A model generated the notes under the pieces. The model saw nothing but the letters and a program-made list of their open reading frames with translations, was not told the origin of the DNA and ran no database searches. A program made the translations under genes and the position numbers. Shown in pieces: positions 34,117 through 39,444 of a stretch of DNA of 39,444 bases (positions within the stretch are counted from its first letter, which is position 1; each line of letters opens with the position of its first letter). Location of the stretch: positions 1 to 39,444 of the forward strand of contig CALIIC010000193.1 of assembly GCA_938020445.1 (NCBI GenBank), in the 5' to 3' direction. This DNA comes from an uncultured Flavobacteriaceae bacterium (GTDB lineage: Bacteria > Bacteroidota > Bacteroidia > Flavobacteriales > Flavobacteriaceae).

Positions 34117-35277
34117 TTACTGTTGATACTCCTTTACAAAATCCCAATTGGGAGTAAGACCCAAACCGGGCTTGTTGGGGGCGCTTATCATTCCTTTTTT
34201 TACTTCGATTTTTTCATTCACCAGATTATACATCATAGGGTTGCCTCCCAGGGAAAACTCGATTACATTGGCCGAGGGTGCTGCAAATGCAACAGAGACA
34301 CCTGCCATAAAAGAAAAAGCCGAACCCCAGCAGTGGGGCGCCAACTCTAACTGGTAGGTATGCGCCAAATGGGCAATGCGCATTGCTTCGGTAATGCCCC
34401 CGACAATAGCACAATCGGGCTGTAACACATCCAATGCCCTTAGTTGAATCATATCGCGCATATCGAAGGCGGTGTATTCACTTTCTCCTGCCGCAATGGG
34501 AATGCTGGTTGATGCTCGCACTTCTGCCGTACCCTGACGATTGTCGGGGCTTATTGGCTCTTCGAGCCAATACACATCACAGTCGGCAACTCCTTCACAA
34601 AATTTCTTTGCTTCTGGAACGCTGAACGTGCCATGGGCATCGGCCATCAATTTCACGTTGTCAGGGAGCGTTTCTCGAGCAGCTTGCACTCTTTTGACAC
34701 TTTCTTTAACGGTAGTATCCATTACTCCAACCCGCATTTTCACACCTTGAAAACCTTTGGCAACATAGCCTGTTAATTGAGCACCGATTTCCTTGGCATT
34801 GGCCCATCCACCACTGGCGTATGCCTGCATTTCATCTCTACAGCTACCGCCTAACAATTGCGTAACGGGGGTTCCCAAGGCTTTGCCCTTTAAGTCCCAC
34901 AGGGCCATGTCGACACCGCTCAGCGCTGAAATTGCAAGCCCCCTTCTTCCCAAAATCGGAAATTTACGACCCCTCGATAGCGCATAGTGATCTCGCGTAC
35001 CATTGTAAACATATTCCCATATACGGGTAATTTGATGCGCATCTTTTCCCAAGAGTTGTGGTTTTATCTCATTTTCAATACAACTTACGATCGACGCACA
35101 CGAACCAGAAGAGCCAACGGCAGCTTTGGCCTCTCCAAAGCCTTGAAGGCCGTTATCTGCGGTAACGACTATCAGTGTCATATCAAAGTGGGTCAACAAG
35201 CCATAGTCAGAACGGTGCTGTTTTTCACTTTCAATGGGGCATCGCAACCAAAAAGCTTCTATATTGCTGATTCGCAT
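34117..35277 (-). CDS. mandelate racemase/muconate lactonizing enzyme family (sugar-acid dehydratase or cycloisomerase)
   Basis: A 386-residue enolase-superfamily enzyme. The barrel base is Lys180-Met-Arg182, metal ligands are Asp213 (LMADAHG), Glu239 (WLEEP) and Glu265 (AAGESE), and the general base is His315 (LAPHCWGSA) with a partner Asp near 288 (QPDCA). This K...D-E-E...H layout belongs to the mandelate-racemase subgroup, whose members dehydrate acid sugars (galactonate, fuconate, rhamnonate) or open and close lactones (galactarolactone or anhydrogalactonate cycloisomerase). No signal peptide. Two bases separate it from the sugar isomerase gene upstream. The specific acid sugar cannot be read from the sequence. 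Confidence 0.9.
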   Translation of the reverse strand: MRISNIEAFWLRCPIESEKQHRSDYGLLTHFDMTLIVVTADNGLQGFGEAKAAVGSSGSCASIVSCIENEIKPQLLGKDAHQITRIWEYVYNGTRDHYALSRGRKFPILGRRGLAISALSGVDMALWDLKGKALGTPVTQLLGGSCRDEMQAYASGGWANAKEIGAQLTGYVAKGFQGVKMRVGVMDTTVKESVKRVQAARETLPDNVKLMADAHGTFSVPEAKKFCEGVADCDVYWLEEPISPDNRQGTAEVRASTSIPIAAGESEYTAFDMRDMIQLRALDVLQPDCAIVGGITEAMRIAHLAHTYQLELAPHCWGSAFSFMAGVSVAFAAPSANVIEFSLGGNPMMYNLVNEKIEVKKGMISAPNKPGLGLTPNWDFVKEYQQ

Positions 35278-35279
35278 AC

Positions 35280-36164
35280 TTATAAAAAGGGTTTAAGAGT
35301 TTCGACCGATTTTCGGGTAAGCATTTCATAGAATTCCTTGGTTACCGCTGCACTGCCATGATCTTCAAGGAATTTTCGTTGTTCCTCGCTAAGTCCTTTT
35401 GCAGCAGTATCTATTGAATTGGGGTACGGATTTACCGGAGTTCTATCGATTGGTGCGCAGAATTCAACCGATAACACTGAATCGTACTCGATTTCCCGTA
35501 AAGTGCCTATAATTTTGTTCCAATTAAGCGTTCCCATACCTGGGGCCATACGATTATTATCGGCCACATGAAAGTTTACCAATCTGCCTTTTGCCTTACG
35601 AATGGCATCATATAGGTCCTCTTCCTCTAAATTCATGTGAAATGTATCCAAACAAACACCACAATTTGGACCAACTGCTTCTGCAAGGGCCAATGCTTGA
35701 TCTCCTCTATTAATAAAATAGGTTTCGAACCTGTTGATGGGTTCAATACCGATACGTAGCCCAACCGACTCTGTATACTCATATACTTTTTGAATTCCTT
35801 CAATGGCCCATTTCCACTCTTCTTCGGGACGACCATCGGGAATTGTCTTGCCTACTGTTGCAGGAACCAACGAAATGACCGAACCGCCAAGTTCTTTTAC
35901 CATTTTTGCAAGATCTAGCACGTACTGCACCGATTTTTCGCGTTGCCTAGGGTCTTTGGCCAACATATTGCGATCTTCAAGCATAAGGGTAACGGAACCC
36001 CAGCAATCAAGACCATGGGCGTCTAATAGTTTTTTTACTTTTTGCGTATTATACAGCTCGGGAGCTCCTTGAATTTCGAGTTTGGTATAGCCCAATTTCG
36101 CAATTCGTTCTACCGTTTCTGCCAAGGGTTCGGCACGCATCCAATTGTGTATTGCAAGTTCCAT
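35280..36164 (-). CDS. sugar phosphate isomerase/epimerase (AP-endonuclease-2 TIM barrel)
   Basis: A 294-residue TIM-barrel isomerase like hydroxypyruvate isomerase or D-tagatose 3-epimerase. Metal-site segments are GIEPINRFETY (Glu), CLDTFHMNLEE (Asp, His), NFHVADNNR (His) and SVEFCAPI (Glu). ATG 36164 (MELAIHNWM) is chosen; the in-frame TTG at 36215 adds a poor N-terminus. The sequence differs clearly from the isomerase at 19992-21029, so they are not recent duplicates. It leads the second sugar operon (36164 to 30888). A weak -7-like box TAACTTTA lies on the minus strand at 36227-36234 without a matching -33 box. Substrate unknown. Confidence 0.9.
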   Translation of the reverse strand: MELAIHNWMRAEPLAETVERIAKLGYTKLEIQGAPELYNTQKVKKLLDAHGLDCWGSVTLMLEDRNMLAKDPRQREKSVQYVLDLAKMVKELGGSVISLVPATVGKTIPDGRPEEEWKWAIEGIQKVYEYTESVGLRIGIEPINRFETYFINRGDQALALAEAVGPNCGVCLDTFHMNLEEEDLYDAIRKAKGRLVNFHVADNNRMAPGMGTLNWNKIIGTLREIEYDSVLSVEFCAPIDRTPVNPYPNSIDTAAKGLSEEQRKFLEDHGSAAVTKEFYEMLTRKSVETLKPFL

Positions 36165-36328
36165 GTATTCGGTCTGGTTTAGAAAACTACTTTGCGCTTG
36201 TGCGAATAGCTTCAAAGGAGATGTACTAAAGTTAACCTAATTTTTTAATTCTAGGAATGATGCTTCATGCCAACATATAGAATCGGATTCATATGGCTTA
36301 GAAAAAGATAAAATAGGGTAAGTAGTAT

Positions 36329-36562
36329 TTATCCTGAATACGGTTCCGTTTTACTTATGGAAACGGAGATATCTTTTTCGGAAATTGTATAGTGCGCCCC
36401 TGTAAGCATTTGAAAAAAATGAACAGAAGATTCTCTTTTAATCTTGTTTTCTAAAAGAACCGGGTCAATATCGCCGCCTTCTTGTTTCCAAATAAAGATA
36501 GAGTGTTGTTCAACCTGAACTACCCGATGGTGGGCCTTGAATTGTGCAATATAAAATGTCAT
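36329..36562 (-). CDS. small protein of unknown function (77 residues)
   Basis: A 77-residue open frame with ATG start (MTFYIAQFKAHHRVV). It has no signal peptide, membrane helix or Cys pair. The composition is a normal cytoplasmic mix with alternating strand-like segments (QHSIFIWKQEGGDI; HYTISEKDISVSI), which suggests a small beta-rich fold, but no family is recognised. It stands between lepA and the second sugar operon on the same strand, with more than 120 bases on each side. I treat it as probably real because the frame is open and no competing gene exists there. Confidence 0.5.
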   Translation of the reverse strand: MTFYIAQFKAHHRVVQVEQHSIFIWKQEGGDIDPVLLENKIKRESSVHFFQMLTGAHYTISEKDISVSISKTEPYSG

Positions 36563-36688
36563 TAGTCGGGGAAACTTTTATGATATCAAATAAAACTATA
36601 GGACGTTAAAGATATTGTTTAATTAGACATAGATTGTAAGAAAAATCATTTTATTGTTGTCAAAACCAGCAAATTTGTAGTGTGGTAT

Positions 36689-38485
36689 TTAGTCGTTTAG
36701 TTTTAAAACAGCCATAAATGCCTGTTGTGGTATTTCTACATTTCCTACTTGTCGCATTCGTTTTTTCCCTTTTTTCTGTTTTTCAAGTAGTTTCCTCTTA
36801 CGCGAAATATCTCCGCCGTAACATTTAGCGGTTACATCTTTTCGGAGCGCTTTGATTGTTTCTCGGGAAATAATTTTGGCCCCAATCGCTGCTTGAATTG
36901 GAATATCGAATTGCTGGCGTGGAATAAGTTCTTTCAATTTTTCACACATCTTTTTACCGATATTCACCGCATTGTCAAAATGGATCAAGGCCGACAAGGC
37001 ATCAACGGGTTGAGCGTTTAGCAAGATATCGACTCGAACAAGTTTTGAGGCGCGCATGCCTATGGGTGTATAGTCGAATGAAGCGTAGCCTTTTGAGACT
37101 GTTTTTAAGCGATCATAAAAATCGAATACAATTTCTGCCAATGGCATATCGAATGTCAACTCAACTCGATCCGTTGTAAGATAGGTTTGATTGGTTATTA
37201 AACCACGCTTATCGATGCAGAGCGACATTACATTCCCCACAAAGTCCGATTTTGTGATAATCGTTGCCTTGATATAGGGTTCTTCGACCCGGTCGACCGT
37301 TGAGGGGTCGGGCAGGTCTGTTGGGTTGTTTACTATTAGGGGTGTTTCTGGGTCTTTTCTGGTGTACGCATGATAACTTACGTTGGGAACGGTAGTTATC
37401 ACGGTCATATCGAATTCACGTTCTAGGCGCTCTTGGATTATTTCCATGTGGAGCATTCCAAGAAAACCGCAGCGAAAGCCAAAACCAAGGGCAGCACTGC
37501 TTTCCGGAGCGAATACCAAGGAGGCGTCGTTCAACTGCAACTTTTCCATTGAAGAACGCAATTCTTCAAAATCCTCGGTATCTACTGGGTAGATTCCGGC
37601 AAACACCATCGGTTTTACATCTTCAAAACCATCGATTGCGTTTTGTGTGGGTTTGGCCGAATCGGTGATAGTATCCCCAACCTTTACTTCCCGTGCATCT
37701 TTGATTCCGGTAATAAGATACCCTACGTCACCAGCTTGGATAGTTGGTTTGGGATGTTGTGTAAGTTTTAAAGTACCTACTTCATCCGCAAAGTAACTCT
37801 TACCAGTCGCAACGAACTTTATTTTTTGGCCTTTTTTGATTTCACCATTGATCACCCTAAAGTAGGTCTCTACTCCTCGAAAAGGATTGTATACCGAGTC
37901 AAAAACCAAGGCCTGTAGGGGTTCGTCAAGAATTCCCTCAGGAGCGGGAATATGTTCAATAATTGCGGCCAATATCTCCTCGATTCCAATACCGGTTTTC
38001 GCACTTGCCGGAATGACCTCTTCTGGTTTACAGCCCAAAAGGTCAACGATATCATCTGTTACTTCTTCAGGGCTTGCACTCGGTAAATCAACCTTGTTCA
38101 GTACAGGAATGATTTCCAAGTCATTTTCCAAAGCCAAATACAGGTTACTGATGGTCTGCGCTTGAATACTTTGCGCGGCATCTACTACCAGAAGTGCTCC
38201 TTCGCATGCTGCAATAGAACGTGAAACCTCGTATGAAAAATCCACATGCCCTGGGGTATCGATTAAATTTAGTACGTAAGTCTCGCCTTTGTAGGTATAT
38301 TCCATTTGAATGGCGTGGCTTTTAATAGTAATGCCGCGCTCACGCTCCAAATCCATACTATCGAGTAGTTGTTCCTTTTTCTCCCGATCGGTTACAGCGC
38401 CTGTAAAATCTAACAAACGATCGGCCAAGGTGCTCTTACCATGGTCAATATGGGCTATGATACAGAAGTTTCTGATGTGCTTCAT
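36689..38485 (-). CDS. lepA: elongation factor 4 (LepA) GTPase
   Basis: LepA/EF4, a ribosome-binding GTPase that helps translation under stress and in initiation. The ATG at 38485 gives 598 residues, the standard length; an in-frame TTG at 38530 would add 15 non-family residues. GTPase motifs: AHIDHGKST (G1), RGITI (G2), DTPGH (G3), NKVDL (G4) and SAKTG (G5). The LepA-specific C-terminal domain is complete, ending in the basic tail [17 protein letters not shown]. It is preceded by a perfect TATCTTTG box and a leader hairpin. It diverges from the TonB-receptor-like gene. Confidence 0.98.
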   Translation of the reverse strand: MKHIRNFCIIAHIDHGKSTLADRLLDFTGAVTDREKKEQLLDSMDLERERGITIKSHAIQMEYTYKGETYVLNLIDTPGHVDFSYEVSRSIAACEGALLVVDAAQSIQAQTISNLYLALENDLEIIPVLNKVDLPSASPEEVTDDIVDLLGCKPEEVIPASAKTGIGIEEILAAIIEHIPAPEGILDEPLQALVFDSVYNPFRGVETYFRVINGEIKKGQKIKFVATGKSYFADEVGTLKLTQHPKPTIQAGDVGYLITGIKDAREVKVGDTITDSAKPTQNAIDGFEDVKPMVFAGIYPVDTEDFEELRSSMEKLQLNDASLVFAPESSAALGFGFRCGFLGMLHMEIIQERLEREFDMTVITTVPNVSYHAYTRKDPETPLIVNNPTDLPDPSTVDRVEEPYIKATIITKSDFVGNVMSLCIDKRGLITNQTYLTTDRVELTFDMPLAEIVFDFYDRLKTVSKGYASFDYTPIGMRASKLVRVDILLNAQPVDALSALIHFDNAVNIGKKMCEKLKELIPRQQFDIPIQAAIGAKIISRETIKALRKDVTAKCYGGDISRKRKLLEKQKKGKKRMRQVGNVEIPQQAFMAVLKLND

Positions 38486-38499
38486 AAATTTGCTTTCCG

Positions 38500-38517
38500 C
38501 AAGCCTTAAAGGGCTTG
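38500..38517 (-). promoter_or_regulatory. hairpin in the lepA leader
   Basis: CAAGCC and GGCTTG form a perfect 6-bp stem with a 6-base loop. It lies between the -7 box and the lepA ATG, ending about 14 bases before the start codon, so it would be in the mRNA leader. It has no T-run, so it is not a terminator. It may affect ribosome access or mRNA stability. Confidence 0.35.
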
Positions 38518-38527
38518 AATAAGGTTG

Positions 38528-38535
38528 CAAAGATA
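38528..38535 (-). promoter_or_regulatory. -7 promoter box for lepA
   Basis: The minus strand reads TATCTTTG here, a perfect match to the Bacteroidota -7 consensus TAnnTTTG. Transcription would start about 35 bases before the lepA ATG. No good TTTG was found at -33, which is often poorly conserved. Confidence 0.5.
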
Positions 38536-38677
38536 CTGTAAAATATGGAGTACCTTGTTTGGCTTATAGAATTCTCTCAAGGCACGAATACAGCGAATAT
38601 TTTTCGATAAAGCGCACATAAAAAGTAAGATTAAACCGATAAATAATAGTAGATTTATGGAATAATTAAAGAACCCT

Positions 38678-39444
38678 GTGAGGAACGCCCTTCTTCTTTC
38701 TTTCATTTGGACCCTATTTAGTACTTCGCTTTTTTCCCAAGAGTATCGTGTAAGCGGCACGGTCACGGACGCGAGCGGAACACCCTTGCCCCTTGCCAGT
38801 GTATTTTTGCTGGATGAAAAATACACTACTTTGATTGATGGCACTTCAACCAATGAAGCTGGCCAATTCGAAATTATGGGAATCCCAAAAGGCACTTATT
38901 TTTTGAAAGCGAGTTATATCGAAAATGAATCGGAACCGGTCCCAGTTGAAATAAAGGCGGACCTGGTGCTAGACGATATCGTACTGAACAAGACTAGAGA
39001 GCTCAAGGAAGTGGTAGTACTATCAGAGAAGCCACGTTTGGAGCGAAAAATAGACCGATTGGTATTTACAGTGGAGAACACCTCCATTGCAGATGCAGAT
39101 GTTTGGGAAGTATTGAAAAGAACCCCGTCGGTGGTAATTGTAAATGATAAAATCACGGTAAAAGGTGGCGGCAATATTCGCGTTATGATCAACGAACGTA
39201 TGGTAAACCTTCCGAATAGTGATATCATTAATTTATTGTCAGGCACTTCGGCAAGTAATGTTGAGGCAATCGAAGTGATTACGAATCCCCCTGCTAAATT
39301 TAGTGCGGAAGGGGGCATGTTGATCAATATCAAAATGAAGACCAATCTTATTTCGGGATATAATGGGGCCGTATTTAACAGGTATAGGCAGGCGGTTCTT
39401 CCTAAGCACTTGATTGGGATGGACCATTTTTTCAAAGGAAAAAA
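38678..39444 (+). CDS. TonB-dependent-receptor-like outer membrane beta-barrel protein (3' end cut by window edge)
   Basis: The plus strand is open from a GTG at 38678 to the right edge (255 codons). An in-frame stop lies just upstream at 38666-38668, so GTG is the first usable start, and it yields a good Sec signal peptide ending near SLFSQ. Residues about 24-100 form a carboxypeptidase-regulatory-like beta-sandwich (YRVSGTVTDASGTPLPLASV, then FEIMGIPKGTYFLKA). A plug-like region follows (LKRTPSVVIVNDKITVKG; NVEAIEVITNPPAKFSAEGG), as in the outer-membrane OMP_b-brl_3 / TonB-receptor group. The barrel itself lies outside the window. Divergent from lepA. Transported substrate unknown. Confidence 0.88.
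   Translation, partial: MRNALLLSFIWTLFSTSLFSQEYRVSGTVTDASGTPLPLASVFLLDEKYTTLIDGTSTNEAGQFEIMGIPKGTYFLKASYIENESEPVPVEIKADLVLDDIVLNKTRELKEVVVLSEKPRLERKIDRLVFTVENTSIADADVWEVLKRTPSVVIVNDKITVKGGGNIRVMINERMVNLPNSDIINLLSGTSASNVEAIEVITNPPAKFSAEGGMLINIKMKTNLISGYNGAVFNRYRQAVLPKHLIGMDHFFKGK

Noticed and set aside
38914..39435. Long open frame on the minus strand (about 173 codons) at the right edge
   Set aside because: It is antisense to the TonB-receptor-like gene, whose signal peptide and domains are clear; the antisense translation is low-complexity and matches no family.
1..39444. Mobile elements, prophage, CRISPR, defence systems, tRNA or rRNA genes
   Set aside because: No transposase, integrase, repeat array, Cas, restriction or toxin-antitoxin family, tRNA-like cloverleaf or rRNA sequence was recognised on either strand.

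Overview
The window looks like chromosomal DNA from a marine member of the Flavobacteriaceae (Bacteroidota). The support is the family mix: many lipobox-type lipoproteins, an AraC regulator with a multi-helix membrane N-terminus, DUF5009-type acyltransferase, S1 sulfatase, a TonB-receptor-like protein with a carboxypeptidase-regulatory N-domain, Bacteroidota-type promoter boxes (TTTG / TAnnTTTG), and the order rnpA then S41 protease. No tRNA, rRNA, CRISPR array, transposase, integrase or phage gene was seen. Most genes lie on the minus strand.

Layout. (1) 1-2533: the 5' part of a Gfo/Idh/MocA oxidoreductase, cut by the window edge, diverges from an S1 sulfatase. (2) 2546-8349, minus: PqqB-like metallo-beta-lactamase-fold lipoprotein, fructosamine-kinase-family protein, HEAT-like protein, PQQ-dependent dehydrogenase with a built-in cytochrome c, and a secreted alpha/beta hydrolase whose start overlaps the dehydrogenase stop. 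(3) 8505-11944: lipoprotein with two NTF2-like halves and its terminator, a membrane AraC regulator, and a divergent DUF5009/HGSNAT-like membrane protein. (4) 12179-21029, minus: a tight nine-gene sugar module (sugar isomerase/epimerase, Gfo/Idh oxidoreductase, IlvD-type dehydratase, split transketolase N and C subunits, zinc dehydrogenase, SMP-30 lactonase, SDR, VOC protein).

(5) 21197-28669, minus, housekeeping-like and proteolytic: MBL hydrolase, SMP-30-like lipoprotein, S8 subtilase lipoprotein, M1 aminopeptidase, rnpA, S41 processing protease. (6) 28971-30818, plus: CPA1-type cation/proton antiporter with a TrkA-N domain. (7) 30888-36164, minus: a second sugar module (sugar isomerase/epimerase, enolase-superfamily dehydratase or cycloisomerase, VOC protein, D-2-hydroxyacid dehydrogenase, DUF4038/apiosidase-like glycoside hydrolase). 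(8) 36329-39444: an orphan 77-residue protein, lepA, and a divergent TonB-receptor-like gene cut by the right edge.

Working together. Modules 4 and 7 are the most interesting part. Each starts with a TIM-barrel sugar isomerase and includes a dehydratase-type enzyme, one or more dehydrogenases and a VOC protein. Module 4 adds a lactonase and a two-subunit transketolase. The reactions available are oxidation, lactone hydrolysis, dehydration and two-carbon transfer of a sugar or sugar acid, but neither module has a kinase, aldolase, transporter or SusC/D pair. The sugar is therefore not determined from the sequence. Because the split transketolase and the apiosidase-like hydrolase lie in the same neighbourhood, a branched or otherwise unusual sugar such as apiose is a testable idea, not a conclusion.
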